A stretch of DNA of 26,944 bases from Flemingiibacterium sp964603455 (GCA_964603455.1 CAZRVL010000024.1:1-26944); one strand, 5' to 3'; shown: positions 6,199 to 16,435, counted from the stretch's first letter. Notes: a model not told the origin generated them from the sequence alone. Made by a program: numbers and translations.

Positions 6199-8502
6199 GC
6201 AAACCTCGTAATAATGGAGTCGCCCACCAAAGCAGGTACTGTTAAGGGCTATCTTGGCTCGGGATATAAGGTCGTTGCGTCTACCGGACATATACGCGAC
6301 CTTCCCAAAAGCACCCTTGGTATCGATATTGAGGATGATTTCAAGGCGAAGTATATAAATATCAGAGGAAAAGGACCGCTCATAAAGGAGCTCAAGAAAG
6401 AAGCCAAAAATGCTGATAAAGTATTTCTCGCGACTGACCCTGACCGTGAAGGAGAAGCTATCGCATGGCATTTATCTACCGCACTCGATATTCCGGAGGA
6501 TAAGATACGCCGTGTAACCTTCAATGAAATAACCAAAAAAGCAGTCAAGGCAGGAATAAAAGCTCCGCGTGACATAGATATGGGACTTGTAAATTCCCAG
6601 CAGGCAAGACGTATACTCGACCGAATAGTCGGATATAAATTGAGCCCGTTTTTGTGGAAAACTATAAAGAGCGGACTTTCTGCCGGAAGAGTTCAATCGG
6701 TTGCGACCAGAATAATCGTTGAACGTGAGGAAGAAATACGTGCCTTCAAGCCCGAGGAATATTGGACTATAGATGTAATGCTCGAAGGGCAGAATCACGG
6801 AAAGGTGAAGGCTAAGTTCTGGGGAGATGAGTCGGGAAAGCTGGAGCTTCATTCCGAAGACGAGACGATGAAGGTCGTCAATGCTGTTGACGGCAGACAG
6901 TTCAGTGTCAGATCGGTAAAAAAGGCTATAAGAATGAAGAATCCCGCTCCGCCTTTCACGACCTCCACGATGCAGCAGGAGGCTTCGAGAAAGCTCGGTT
7001 TCCAGTCGCAGAAGATAATGCGTGTTGCACAGGAGCTGTATGAGGGTATAAATCTCGGAAGTGCTTCGGGTGGAGTGCAGGGTCTTATCACTTATATGCG
7101 TACCGATTCGCTCAGAATAGCCGATGAAGCAGCTGAGGCGGCTAAGGAGTTCATAGTCGAAAAATACGGTGAGGAATTTTATCCAAAGGAGCGCAGAGTT
7201 TATAAGACCAAAGCCGGCGCACAGGATGCACACGAAGCTATCCGTCCGTCAAGCCTTGCATTCGAGCCTGAAAAGATAAAGAAATCGCTGACACAGGATC
7301 AGTACAGACTTTATAAGCTGATATGGGATCGCTTTATGGCAAGTCAGATGGCATCAGCCGAGCTTGATACCGTAACGGCAGATATTGAAGCCGGCGGATA
7401 TATATTCAGATCAAGCGGATATACCGTGAAATTCCAGGGATATATGACTCTTTACGAGGAGTCCGAGGATTATGCTGCGCCGAATGTAGCCGACAGTGAT
7501 ACTCCCGAAAAGAGTCTTAAGCTTCCGAAGATCGAGCAGGGCGACAGCCTTAAGCACGAATCAACTTCACCGAGCCGTCATTTTACCGAGCCGCCTCCGC
7601 GCTATAATGAGGCTTCGCTTGTCAAATTCCTTGAAGAACGCGGAATAGGCAGACCTTCTACCTTTGCAACGATAATAACCACCATAATCACAAGAGGATA
7701 TGTTGTGCGTGAAGGAAAGTCGCTAAAGCCGACCGAGCTCGGAGAAATAACCACAAAGCTTATGGTAGAAAATTTCCCGAAGGTCGTAGATTATGAATTT
7801 ACTGCCGACATGGAAAATGAGCTTGACGATATTGCGAACGGTACAAGCACAGTAAGCGGTGTACTGCACGGATTTTATGATGATTTTGCGGCGGCACTCG
7901 ACCATGCGGAGCAGACAGTTGAAAAGGGTGCATATGCCCCCCCTGTCGAAGAGACGGATATGATCTGTGAAAAATGCGGTGCCCGTATGGTGGTCAAGAA
8001 CGGACGATATGGCAAATTCGCAGCTTGTCCTAACTATCCGACCTGCAAGAATACGAAGCCGCTCACCCCTGTCGGTGAAACTGTTGAGGAAAAGGTCATC
8101 GAGACCGATATGGTCTGCGAAAAATGCGGAAGTCCCATGGTAATGCGCACGGGACGTTATGGAAATTTCTATGCCTGCTCACGTTATCCGGACTGTAAGA
8201 ACACAAAGCAGATCGCAAAGGAGATAGGTGTCAACTGTCCTAAATGCAGTGCTCCGGTCGTTGTGAAGAAGGGCAGGAGCAAGAGCGTATTTTACAGCTG
8301 CTCGCGCTATCCTGACTGTGAATTTTCATCGTGGGATGTTCCGACAAATGAAAAATGTCCCGACTGCGGCGAGATGCTTTATAAGAAAAAGGGCAAGGAT
8401 CAGCTGATCTGTAAGAACGAGAGCTGCGGATATAAGCGAGATGTTGAGCCTACTGTTTCCGACAGTGAGAATGTACAGACTGAAAACGTTATCTCCGAGT
8501 GA
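6196..8502 (+). CDS. topA: DNA topoisomerase I
   Basis: Type IA topoisomerase that relaxes negative supercoils by a transient 5'-phosphotyrosine link. From the ATG at 6196 the protein has 768 residues. The Toprim domain starts at once (MANLVIMESPTKAGTVKGYL) and carries the metal-binding DPDREGE (81-87). The active-site Tyr is at 300 in GLITYMRTDSL. The C-terminus has four zinc ribbons, three of the CxxCG...YPxCxN/F type (CEKCGARM, CEKCGSPM, CPKCSAPV) and a last divergent one (CPDCGEML...CKNESCGYK), followed by an acidic tail. The start at 6196 matches the family; 6154 would add 14 hydrophobic residues unusual for TopA. It follows dprA by 102 bases and is probably cotranscribed with it. Confidence 0.96.
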   Translation: MANLVIMESPTKAGTVKGYLGSGYKVVASTGHIRDLPKSTLGIDIEDDFKAKYINIRGKGPLIKELKKEAKNADKVFLATDPDREGEAIAWHLSTALDIPEDKIRRVTFNEITKKAVKAGIKAPRDIDMGLVNSQQARRILDRIVGYKLSPFLWKTIKSGLSAGRVQSVATRIIVEREEEIRAFKPEEYWTIDVMLEGQNHGKVKAKFWGDESGKLELHSEDETMKVVNAVDGRQFSVRSVKKAIRMKNPAPPFTTSTMQQEASRKLGFQSQKIMRVAQELYEGINLGSASGGVQGLITYMRTDSLRIADEAAEAAKEFIVEKYGEEFYPKERRVYKTKAGAQDAHEAIRPSSLAFEPEKIKKSLTQDQYRLYKLIWDRFMASQMASAELDTVTADIEAGGYIFRSSGYTVKFQGYMTLYEESEDYAAPNVADSDTPEKSLKLPKIEQGDSLKHESTSPSRHFTEPPPRYNEASLVKFLEERGIGRPSTFATIITTIITRGYVVREGKSLKPTELGEITTKLMVENFPKVVDYEFTADMENELDDIANGTSTVSGVLHGFYDDFAAALDHAEQTVEKGAYAPPVEETDMICEKCGARMVVKNGRYGKFAACPNYPTCKNTKPLTPVGETVEEKVIETDMVCEKCGSPMVMRTGRYGNFYACSRYPDCKNTKQIAKEIGVNCPKCSAPVVVKKGRSKSVFYSCSRYPDCEFSSWDVPTNEKCPDCGEMLYKKKGKDQLICKNESCGYKRDVEPTVSDSENVQTENVISE

Positions 8503-8592
8503 TATTCATAAGATCATCGAGTTCGGTCGCAGACTGTATACTATGAAAATTTGATTTTTATTAAAACGCAGCATGATTCCGATAAGGAAAAG

Positions 8593-8613
8593 AAAGGATT
8601 GGTCATAAGAATG
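8593..8613 (+). promoter_or_regulatory. RBS with recurrent TTGGTCATA spacer, trmFO
   Basis: AAAGGA is followed by TTGGTCATAAGA and the ATG at 8611. The spacer matches that of rqcH except for a one-base change near the ATG. Here the TTG at 8599 is in frame and could serve as an alternative start adding four residues. Confidence 0.55.
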
Positions 8614-9945
8614 AATGAGCCTTGTATAAATGTGATCGGCGCAGGGCTTGCCGGGTGTGAGGCTGCTTGGCAGGCAGTCAAGCGAGGAGTCCGCGTCAGA
8701 TTATTTGAAATGAAGCCTGAAAAATATTCGCCGGCTCATCACTCTGACAAATTTGCCGAGCTTGTTTGCTCGAACTCACTGCGCTCGAATATGCTTTCGA
8801 ATGCGATAGGAGTTCTCAAGGAAGAAATGAAACTGCTCGATTCCTTGGTTATAGAGGCGGCATATGCCTGCGAAGTTCCTGCCGGAAGCGCACTTGCGGT
8901 CGATAGAGTAAAATTTTCCGAATATATAACAGATAAAATAAAAAATCATCCGCTTATCGAAGTGATCGAAGGCGAGGTAACGAAGATCCCGGACGGTGTA
9001 ACTGTGGTAGCTACAGGACCGCTCACATCCGAGGCATTGTCCGAAAATATAGCAGAGCTTATAGGCGAGGATTATCTGCATTTCTTTGATGCGGCAGCCC
9101 CGATAGTTAGCTTTGATTCGATAGATATGTCTAAGGCGTTCTATGCTTCGCGATACGATAAAGGAGAAGCCTCATATATAAACTGTCCGTTTACGAAAGA
9201 GGAATACGATCGCTTTTACGAAGCTCTCATAACCGCCGAGGAAGCCGAGCTTAAGGATTTCGATAAATCCGAGCAGCTCACGGTATTTGAAGGATGTATG
9301 CCGGTAGAGGTCATGGCAAGACGTGGGCGTGATACACTGCTGTTTGGTCCGATGAAGCCGGTCGGTATAACCGTGCCGTCAACCGGAAAGGAAGCATATG
9401 CCATAGTTCAGCTGCGGCAGGAAAATGATGAAAAATCGATGTACAATATCGTCGGATTCCAGACACATTTGAAGTTCCCAGAGCAAAAGCGTGTATTCGG
9501 GCTTATTCCGGGACTTGAGAATGCAGAATTCCTTCGCTACGGTGTTATGCACCGGAATACATTTATGAATTCCCCAAAGCTGCTTGATGATACTTACATG
9601 ATGAGAACTCGCCCGGGACTTTTCTTTGCGGGTCAGATGACAGGCGTAGAAGGCTATGTTGAGAGTGCATCGAGCGGACTTATCGCCGGAATAAATGCAG
9701 CCGGATTCGTTTTGGGCGAAGAACCCATGCGCTTTGACAACACATCTGTAATAGGTTCACTCGCTTCGTATATAAGCGATGAAGGGGTGAGTGATTTTCA
9801 GCCGATGAATGCGAATTTCGGCTTGGTGCGTTCGCTTGATGTAAAGGTCAAGGGCGGAAAACGCGCACGCAATGAGGCGATAGCTAAGCGTGCGCTTGAT
9901 TATGTCAGAGAAAAAACGATCTCGGTGATCCCGGATACGCTTTAA
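8611..9945 (+). CDS. trmFO: Methylenetetrahydrofolate-tRNA-(uracil-5-)-methyltransferase TrmFO
   Basis: This FAD enzyme makes 5-methyluridine at position 54 of tRNA, using 5,10-methylenetetrahydrofolate as carbon donor and NAD(P)H. The 444-residue length is normal. The dinucleotide-binding motif GAGLAGCEAAWQ stands at residues 10-21, followed by the family blocks CSNSLRSNMLSNAIGVLKEEM and PAGSALAVDRVKFSEYI, then PFTKEEYDRFYEAL, GCMPVEVMARRG, and a C-terminal GQMTGVEGYVESASSGL that completes the FAD site. The ATG at 8611 fits the homology; an upstream extension to 8551 has no RBS. It follows topA by 108 bases, a link common in Firmicutes; the usual xerC, hslVU and codY are not next to it here. 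Confidence 0.95.
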   Translation: MNEPCINVIGAGLAGCEAAWQAVKRGVRVRLFEMKPEKYSPAHHSDKFAELVCSNSLRSNMLSNAIGVLKEEMKLLDSLVIEAAYACEVPAGSALAVDRVKFSEYITDKIKNHPLIEVIEGEVTKIPDGVTVVATGPLTSEALSENIAELIGEDYLHFFDAAAPIVSFDSIDMSKAFYASRYDKGEASYINCPFTKEEYDRFYEALITAEEAELKDFDKSEQLTVFEGCMPVEVMARRGRDTLLFGPMKPVGITVPSTGKEAYAIVQLRQENDEKSMYNIVGFQTHLKFPEQKRVFGLIPGLENAEFLRYGVMHRNTFMNSPKLLDDTYMMRTRPGLFFAGQMTGVEGYVESASSGLIAGINAAGFVLGEEPMRFDNTSVIGSLASYISDEGVSDFQPMNANFGLVRSLDVKVKGGKRARNEAIAKRALDYVREKTISVIPDTL

Positions 9946-9962
9946 ATAACAGGAGAATTACT

Positions 9963-10979
9963 ATGAAGCTGATAATTGACGCAATGGGTGGAGACAACGC
10001 TCCGCTTGAAATACTTAAGGGCGCGGCTCAGGCTGTTGCCGAATACGATGATATTGAACTTGTTTTGACCGGACGCGAGAGTGAGCTGAGGGAAATATGC
10101 AAGAATGAAAAAATATCGCTTGATCGCATTTCGTTTATAGATGCTCCCGAGGTCGTTACGATGGAGGACTCGGCTCAGTCGGTCGTTATGTCAAAGAAAA
10201 ATTCATCGATGGCAGTCGGTCTCAAAACGCTTGCAGCCGGTGGCGGAGAAGCATTTATTTCTGCCGGAAATACCGGTGCGCTCATGACCGGTGCGACTCT
10301 TTTGGTGCGCTGTATAAAGGGAGTAAAGCGTGCGGCTATAGCAACGATACTTCCGATGGAAAAGCCTGTTCTAATGATAGATTCCGGCTCAAATGTCACG
10401 GTCACTCCCGAATATTTGCTGCAATTCGGAATATTGGGTTCTGTTTATATGGAGCAGCTTTTCGGTATAGAACGCCCCAAGGTCGGACTTTTGAACAACG
10501 GAACCGAGGAACACAAGGGCACTCCGACTATGGTAGAGGCTCATAAGCTGCTTAAAAACTGTGCGGGAATAAATTTTGTCGGAAATGTCGAGGCTAAGTC
10601 TATACCTTTTGGCGAATGCGATGTTCTTGTCACCGATGGATTTACCGGAAATATAGTTCTTAAAACGATAGAAGGACTTGCAAAGTTCATGATGAAAAAG
10701 CTCAAGGGCATTTTCATGAAGAATGCTTTAAATAAAGTTGCCGCTTTGATGATCAAGAAGGAAGTCGGCGGACTAAAAAAATCCTTCGATTCTGGAGAAT
10801 ACGGCGGAGCTCCCTTCCTCGGAATATCAAAGCCGGTATTTAAGGCGCATGGCAGTTCTGATGCGAAGGCGATAAAGAATGCCATTCGTCAGGCAAGGGA
10901 ATATATCGCCAAGGGTGTTCCGGGCATAATTGATGAGCGCATTTCAAAGAGCCTTGCCGAAAATATTTCGGCAAATTGA
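9963..10979 (+). CDS. plsX: Phosphate acyltransferase PlsX
   Basis: PlsX converts acyl-ACP and phosphate to acyl-phosphate, the first committed step of the PlsX/PlsY phospholipid pathway, as a peripheral membrane enzyme. The 338-residue protein shows IIDAMGGDNAPLEILKGA at the start, SAGNTGALMTGATL (about 100-113), VLMIDSGSNV, and LLNNGTEEHKGTP (about 176-188), and ends with a KPVFKAHGSSDAKAIKNAI block. AGGAG lies 6 bases before the ATG, 17 bases after trmFO, so it may share the upstream transcript. It is followed by rnc without the acpP gene usually found between them. Confidence 0.96.
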   Translation: MKLIIDAMGGDNAPLEILKGAAQAVAEYDDIELVLTGRESELREICKNEKISLDRISFIDAPEVVTMEDSAQSVVMSKKNSSMAVGLKTLAAGGGEAFISAGNTGALMTGATLLVRCIKGVKRAAIATILPMEKPVLMIDSGSNVTVTPEYLLQFGILGSVYMEQLFGIERPKVGLLNNGTEEHKGTPTMVEAHKLLKNCAGINFVGNVEAKSIPFGECDVLVTDGFTGNIVLKTIEGLAKFMMKKLKGIFMKNALNKVAALMIKKEVGGLKKSFDSGEYGGAPFLGISKPVFKAHGSSDAKAIKNAIRQAREYIAKGVPGIIDERISKSLAENISAN

Positions 10980-11001
10980 TTTTGTGGAGGCGTGAAATAT
11001 T

Positions 11002-11730
11002 TTGGAAAAGAATACAGTCGAGTCTTCACCGCGTCCGCTTTACCTGCTTGAAGAAGTCATCGGATACAAATATAAAAACATAGATATTCTTGAAACAGCG
11101 TTGACACATTCATCGTTTTCGAACGAAATGAAGGCTAAGGGTCAGCATTTTGAATTTAATGAGCGGCTGGAATTTTTGGGGGATTCGGTGCTGTCAATAA
11201 TCGTCAGCGATTATTTGTTCAAGCATTTTCCCGATCTTCCCGAGGGAGACCTCACAAAAATACGCGCAAGTGCCGTATGCGAAAAGACGCTCGGCAGACT
11301 TGCGGCGGATATTGAACTCGGGCAGTATATGCGTTTGGGGCATGGTGAGGAGCTTTCGCACGGTCGAGAGAGGGTATCTATACTTGCGGATGCGTTTGAG
11401 GCACTTCTTGCCTCAATGTATCTTGATTCTGGGTCGAGAGCTGAGGTCGAAAAATTCCTTATTCCGCGTGTAAGGCCTGAAATAACACAGTTTATCGAAA
11501 ACGGAAAAAACAAGGATCATAAGACTCTGCTTCAGCAGATAGTTCAGCAGGAGCGCGGAGAGATACTCGAATATATACTTGTCGGTGAGACAGGTCCGGA
11601 TCACGATAAATGCTTTGAAGTCGAAGCCAGACTCAACAGCAATGTGATAGGTCACGGAAAAGGACATTCAAAGCGTGAAGCCGAACAGATGGCGGCAAAG
11701 GAAGCTCTTGTGCTTTTCGGTGACAAGTGA
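11002..11730 (+). CDS. rnc: Ribonuclease III
   Basis: Double-strand-specific endoribonuclease that matures rRNA and turns over structured mRNA. The 242-residue protein has the catalytic block NERLEFLGDSVL (53-64), the second metal-binding block DAFEALLASMYLD (130-142) with Asp130 and Glu133, and a C-terminal dsRNA-binding domain (about 172-240) ending in GHSKREAEQMAAKEAL. It starts with TTG, served by GGAGG 11 bases upstream; the homology starts near residue 15, so the start is not critical. Its stop overlaps the next gene's GTG in GTGA, so the two are likely translationally coupled. Confidence 0.96.
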   Translation: MEKNTVESSPRPLYLLEEVIGYKYKNIDILETALTHSSFSNEMKAKGQHFEFNERLEFLGDSVLSIIVSDYLFKHFPDLPEGDLTKIRASAVCEKTLGRLAADIELGQYMRLGHGEELSHGRERVSILADAFEALLASMYLDSGSRAEVEKFLIPRVRPEITQFIENGKNKDHKTLLQQIVQQERGEILEYILVGETGPDHDKCFEVEARLNSNVIGHGKGHSKREAEQMAAKEALVLFGDK

Positions 11731-12743
11731 GACATATCAATATACCGGTATTCATTCCACACCTCGGCTGCCCGAACAATTGTGTTTTTTGCAATCAGAG
11801 AAGCATTTCCGGACACGGAGATTTTGATATATCAAGTGTTAGAGACGAGATAGAAGCTGCTGTAGCTACGATAGATTATTCGAGCTGTGAGGTCGAGATA
11901 GCGTTTTTCGGCGGCAGCTTTACGGGTATCGATAGAAATGATATGATATATCTGCTTTCCCTGGCAAAAGAATATATCGACAGCGGCAAGGCTCAGTCGG
12001 TCAGATTGTCAACTCGCCCGGATTATATAAATGACGAGATACTTGACATTTTGGAAAAATATCTTGTTACAGATATAGAACTTGGACTTCAGAGTATGGA
12101 CGATGAGGTCTTAACCGCTTCCAAACGCGGACATACGGTTCGGGATGCGATATATGCGTGTGAGCTGATAAAAAAGCGGAATTTCAAGCTGATAGGTCAA
12201 ATGATGATCGGGCTTCCTTGCTCGAACATTGAAAAAGAGATAAAAACTGCCGAGATCATTTCATCGCTTTGTGATGGAGCAAGAATATATCCGACGGTTG
12301 TATTTGAAGATACCGAGCTTTGTGAAATGATGCGTCAGGGAATGTATAAACCGCTCGAACTTTCCGATGCTGTCGTGCGCTCCGAAGCTGCACTTAATGT
12401 TTTTTTGAAGGCAGGTAAGCCGGTCATAAGGATCGGACTTTGTGCATCGGACAATCTGTCAGATCCTCAAAAGGTTGTCGGTGGGGCAAATCACAGTGCG
12501 CTCGGCGAGCTTGTATACGGCGAACACTATATGAGAGTTATAGATGATCATATATCTACGCTGAAAACAGAGCTTTCGGGACGGAATATAGTATTAAAAG
12601 TACCATGCGGCGAGGTGTCCAAGGCTGTCGGACAAAAGCGGAAGAATATACTCAGAATGATCGAGAAATATGGAATTTCGAGGATAAAGGTCGAAGAAGA
12701 CGAGAAGCTGCCGATATATTCCGTGACGGTCGAGATATTATAG
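11727..12743 (+). CDS. Radical SAM protein, Elp3-like
   Basis: A 338-residue radical SAM enzyme. The 4Fe-4S motif is C15-x3-C19-x2-C22 (CPNNCVFC), followed by FFGGSFTGIDR (about 60-70), a GGxF-type block, and LSTRPDYIND and IELGLQSMDDEVL typical of the Elp3/HemN branch. It lacks the acetyltransferase domain of true Elp3. The gene regularly lies between rnc and smc in Clostridia; a role in RNA modification is suggested only by the family. The GTG start overlaps the rnc stop by three bases and has no strong RBS of its own. Its substrate is not known to me. Confidence 0.82.
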   Translation: MRHINIPVFIPHLGCPNNCVFCNQRSISGHGDFDISSVRDEIEAAVATIDYSSCEVEIAFFGGSFTGIDRNDMIYLLSLAKEYIDSGKAQSVRLSTRPDYINDEILDILEKYLVTDIELGLQSMDDEVLTASKRGHTVRDAIYACELIKKRNFKLIGQMMIGLPCSNIEKEIKTAEIISSLCDGARIYPTVVFEDTELCEMMRQGMYKPLELSDAVVRSEAALNVFLKAGKPVIRIGLCASDNLSDPQKVVGGANHSALGELVYGEHYMRVIDDHISTLKTELSGRNIVLKVPCGEVSKAVGQKRKNILRMIEKYGISRIKVEEDEKLPIYSVTVEIL

Positions 12744-12781
12744 CTCGAACGTTGTATATTAACGAAGGGATAGGATAAGAT

Positions 12782-15700
12782 ATGTATTTAAAATCATTAG
12801 AGTTGTTCGGGTTCAAGTCCTTTCCCGATCGTACTGTGCTGAATTTTACCGGCAGTGACGGAAGTGCTGTCGATGCGACTGTCATAGTAGGTCCGAACGG
12901 AAGCGGAAAATCCAACATATCCGATGCGATGCGTTGGGTATTGGGAGAAATATCGTCAAAGAATATCCGCGGTGCGAAGATGGAGGATGTAATATTCGGC
13001 GGAACGGATGACCGAAAGCAGATGAATTTTGCTGAGGTCTCTGTGACGTTTGACAATATCGATCGCCAGATAGATATTGCATTCGATGAGGTGACTGTCA
13101 CAAGACGCTATTACCGCAAGGGCGAAAGTGAATATTTTATAAATCGAAAGCCGGTAAGACTTCGCGACATCCACGAATTGTTTATGAATACCGGTGTCGG
13201 ACGCGATGGCTATTCAATAATCGGTCAGGGACGTATTGCCGAGATAATATCGCAAAAAAGCGAGGATCGCCGCACGATATTCGAGGAAGCTGCCGGAATT
13301 GCAAAATATAGGTACAAAAAAGAAGAAGCCGAAGGAAAGCTTCAAAATGTAGACGACAATCTCACGCGGCTTGAAGATATAATGAGCGAGCTTGAGGGAC
13401 GTGTAGTTCCGCTCGAACGTGAAGCTGAGCGTGCGCGGAAATATCTTGAATATTATGAGGTCAAAAAGCGTGATGACATTTCGCTGTGGCTTTATGATAT
13501 GGACAAGATAACCGCCGACCTGAAAGCGGCTGACGATCATTTGACTATCGTAAAAAACGAATTTGATATTATAAGTGAGGCACTTTCGACTCTTGAAAAT
13601 CAAAATGAAAGACTGTATGAAGCTTCGCAGGAATCGAAATACAAGTATGAGAAGATACAGAATAAGCTTGATACTTCGAATAAGTCGATCCATGAGCTTG
13701 AAAATAAAATAGGTATAACCGAGAATGATATTTCTCACCGAAAGGAACAGATCGCCGAGCGTTTGGAGCTGCGTGGAAAATATTCCGCAAGAGGAGAAGA
13801 ATTAAATTGGAAGCTGACCGAAGCTGATAAAACTCTGAACGCCTTCAGATCGCGTGTTGAGGAGCTTGAAAAATATATTTCGAAATTGGAATCCGACCTC
13901 GGGTCTAATCGCGAAAAACGAGCGGCACTCGCAAAAAAAATGGAGGATGAGCTTGCGGAGCAGAAGCGCGGAGAAGAAAAATTAGTCGATCTGAAGATCA
14001 GGCTCTCTGTGCTCGACACCACCGAAAAGAGCGACAGCGAAAAAACCACTTCTCTTGAAAGCGAAATTAAACGATATACGGAAAGCTCGGCGCTGCTTTC
14101 AGACCGTGCCGAAAAGGCTGAAAAGGCGATCTCGGGATATGCTGTACGTTCCGCTGAGATAAAAGACAAATCGGACAGCTTGTCTTCTGAGATCGAAGCG
14201 ATAAAGAAAGAAAAACAGGAGCTTATCGACAAGGCAAATTCAGCGTATCTCGATTATACGGCAAAAAAGCACAGAATAGATGCTATTCGCCGTATGGAAG
14301 AACTGTTTGAGGGATATTCGCAGAGTGTAAGGTTTATCATGAGCGAATATGAAGCCGGGAAAATAGAAGGTACACGACCGATGACTTCAGATGCCGATGG
14401 CGGTAGGATATGGGGGCCGGTTTCAAGACTTATAGATGTCGGAGCTAAATATGTATTGGCTGTCGAAACAGCTCTCGGCGCAAATATACAGAATATAATA
14501 GTTGATGACGAATTTACTGCAAAGGCGGCGATTTCGCATCTCAAAAAAAGAAATGCGGGACGTGCTACATTTTATCCTATAACCTCTATGAAGCCGCGCT
14601 ACAGTCCGATACCTGATTCGGAATGCCGAAAGTATGCGGGATATATCGGTACTGCCGATATCACGATAAAATATGACGAGAGATTTTCGGGTATCATACG
14701 AAACCTTTTGGCATCGACACTTATATTCGACAACATAGACAATGCTTCTAAAATGGCAAAGGCAACAGGCTACAGAACCAGAATAGTTACGCTTGATGGT
14801 CAGGTCATAAATGCCGGAGGTTCATTTACCGGAGGCTCAGCCAAGCGTGATTCGGGAATGCTCACAAGAAAGAGCGAGACCGAGAAACTGAAAAACGATG
14901 TTGCTGAGCTTGCTAAGGCTCTTGAAGACAACAAACGCTTTCAAAATGACTGTGATAAAAGAGTCGCCGATAAAAATCATGAGCTTTCGGAGCTTTCTGC
15001 CAAAGCGGCTATGCTTACATCGCTCTCAAATGCTGAGAACACACAGCTTGAGGTAATGAAGAGTCAGCTTGCCGGTGAGAAAAATATGATAAGCTCACTT
15101 ACGAAGGATCTCGAAAAATTAAAAGCAGGCTTTGACGAACGTGCCGAAGGTATAGCAAAGCTCCAAAAGGAGACCGATGAGATAAATGCCTTAAATGATC
15201 TGATAGCCGAAAGCCGTGAAAAAGAGATGTCCGAGCTTGGCGAACTTGATATTTTAACAGATGAGCTCGAATCGAAGCGCGGAGAATATATGATAAGCCG
15301 TGCTGAGGCGATAAAGGATATGGAGGCATCTAGCGTAAAGCTGGATGAGATCAAAAATTCGATTGAAGAAAATCGTCTTGATTCCGAAAAAAATGAGACG
15401 GTGCGATGTGAGCTTGAAAAGGCAAATTCAGACTCTAAAGTCGAGCTTGAGAATATGCGGCTCGAATCATCCGAGCTTAAAAAGACGGTCGAGAAAGCCG
15501 AAGCCGAGCGTTCTGCGCTGTCGATTCAAAATCTCGAATATGAGACAAGGATAAATCAGATCAGAGCCAAGATACGCGAAAAGACCTCGACAAAAGAGAT
15601 GGCGTTCAGAAATCTGACCATCGCCGAATCAAAGAAAAAAGATCTTTCGAACGGTGCGGACAAGCTTACGTCACGGCTTTGGGAGGACTATGAGCTTACT

Positions 15701-16435
15701 TATACATCCGCACGCGAATGCGGATACCCTGCTGTGACCGATGACAATCGTCAGGAGATAATATCCGAGCAAAATGAGTACAGAGCTAAGCTTAAGCTAC
15801 TCGGAAGTGTTAATCTGGCTTCTATTGATGAATATACGAATGTCAAAAAGCGATATGATTTTATGACGGCACAGATAGATGACTTGAAGCAGTCAAAGGA
15901 AAATCTTTTGGAGATAATCTTTAAGCTGGAGGTCGAAATGCGCGAAACATTTGTATCTGCGTTTAAAGAGATAGACCGAAATTTCAAAGAGGTGTTTTCC
16001 GAGCTTTTCGGCGGAGGAAGCTGTGAATTGTCGCTTACCGATCCTGAGAATGTGCTTGAATCCGGAATAGAAATAAGGGTCGCACCTCCGGGAAAGATAA
16101 TCAAAAGTCTTATGCTGCTTTCGGGCGGTGAACAGGCATTTGTAGCTATCGCGCTCGTATTTGCGATACTAAGAGTAAATCCGACACCGTTCTGTATTTT
16201 TGATGAGATAGAGGCGGCATTGGATGAATCGAATGTATTCAGATTTGCGGATTATCTTAAGCGGTATTCGAAAAAAACACAGTTCATAATCATAACTCAC
16301 CGACGCGGAACTATGGAGGCTGCCGACAGACTTTACGGTGTGACTATGCAGGAGCGCGGAATTTCGAAGGTATTGACTCTCGATATAAATGATGCGCGGT
16401 ATGAGCTTGATGAAAAGAACGGAATAGAAAAATAA
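12782..16435 (+). CDS. smc: Chromosome segregation protein SMC
   Basis: The ATPase subunit of bacterial condensin, which extrudes DNA loops with ScpA and ScpB. The 1217-residue protein has Walker A GPNGSGKSN (38-46), two long antiparallel coiled coils (about 170-495 and 690-1030), a hinge between them with VINAGGSFTGGSA at its end, and the C-terminal head with signature LLSGGEQAFVAIAL and Walker B CIFDEIEAALDESN. Residues 21-33 (NFTGSDGSAVDAT) make the first strands slightly longer than usual. The signature reads GGEQAF rather than the common GGERAL. AAGGGA precedes the ATG. The rnc to ftsY order is the normal one; scpA and scpB are not in the window. Confidence 0.97.
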   Translation: MYLKSLELFGFKSFPDRTVLNFTGSDGSAVDATVIVGPNGSGKSNISDAMRWVLGEISSKNIRGAKMEDVIFGGTDDRKQMNFAEVSVTFDNIDRQIDIAFDEVTVTRRYYRKGESEYFINRKPVRLRDIHELFMNTGVGRDGYSIIGQGRIAEIISQKSEDRRTIFEEAAGIAKYRYKKEEAEGKLQNVDDNLTRLEDIMSELEGRVVPLEREAERARKYLEYYEVKKRDDISLWLYDMDKITADLKAADDHLTIVKNEFDIISEALSTLENQNERLYEASQESKYKYEKIQNKLDTSNKSIHELENKIGITENDISHRKEQIAERLELRGKYSARGEELNWKLTEADKTLNAFRSRVEELEKYISKLESDLGSNREKRAALAKKMEDELAEQKRGEEKLVDLKIRLSVLDTTEKSDSEKTTSLESEIKRYTESSALLSDRAEKAEKAISGYAVRSAEIKDKSDSLSSEIEAIKKEKQELIDKANSAYLDYTAKKHRIDAIRRMEELFEGYSQSVRFIMSEYEAGKIEGTRPMTSDADGGRIWGPVSRLIDVGAKYVLAVETALGANIQNIIVDDEFTAKAAISHLKKRNAGRATFYPITSMKPRYSPIPDSECRKYAGYIGTADITIKYDERFSGIIRNLLASTLIFDNIDNASKMAKATGYRTRIVTLDGQVINAGGSFTGGSAKRDSGMLTRKSETEKLKNDVAELAKALEDNKRFQNDCDKRVADKNHELSELSAKAAMLTSLSNAENTQLEVMKSQLAGEKNMISSLTKDLEKLKAGFDERAEGIAKLQKETDEINALNDLIAESREKEMSELGELDILTDELESKRGEYMISRAEAIKDMEASSVKLDEIKNSIEENRLDSEKNETVRCELEKANSDSKVELENMRLESSELKKTVEKAEAERSALSIQNLEYETRINQIRAKIREKTSTKEMAFRNLTIAESKKKDLSNGADKLTSRLWEDYELTYTSARECGYPAVTDDNRQEIISEQNEYRAKLKLLGSVNLASIDEYTNVKKRYDFMTAQIDDLKQSKENLLEIIFKLEVEMRETFVSAFKEIDRNFKEVFSELFGGGSCELSLTDPENVLESGIEIRVAPPGKIIKSLMLLSGGEQAFVAIALVFAILRVNPTPFCIFDEIEAALDESNVFRFADYLKRYSKKTQFIIITHRRGTMEAADRLYGVTMQERGISKVLTLDINDARYELDEKNGIEK

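Noticed and set aside
6472..7233. Minus-strand open frame of 253 codons opposite topA
   Set aside because: It mirrors conserved topA coding sequence, has no recognisable domain, and no promoter or RBS was noted for it.
8514..8542. Possible promoter before trmFO (TATACT at 8537)
   Set aside because: The -35 position reads TCATCG, a poor match, so I could not support it.
8551..8610. Upstream extension of trmFO to 8551
   Set aside because: No RBS precedes it, and AAAGGA lies inside it in the right place for the later start.
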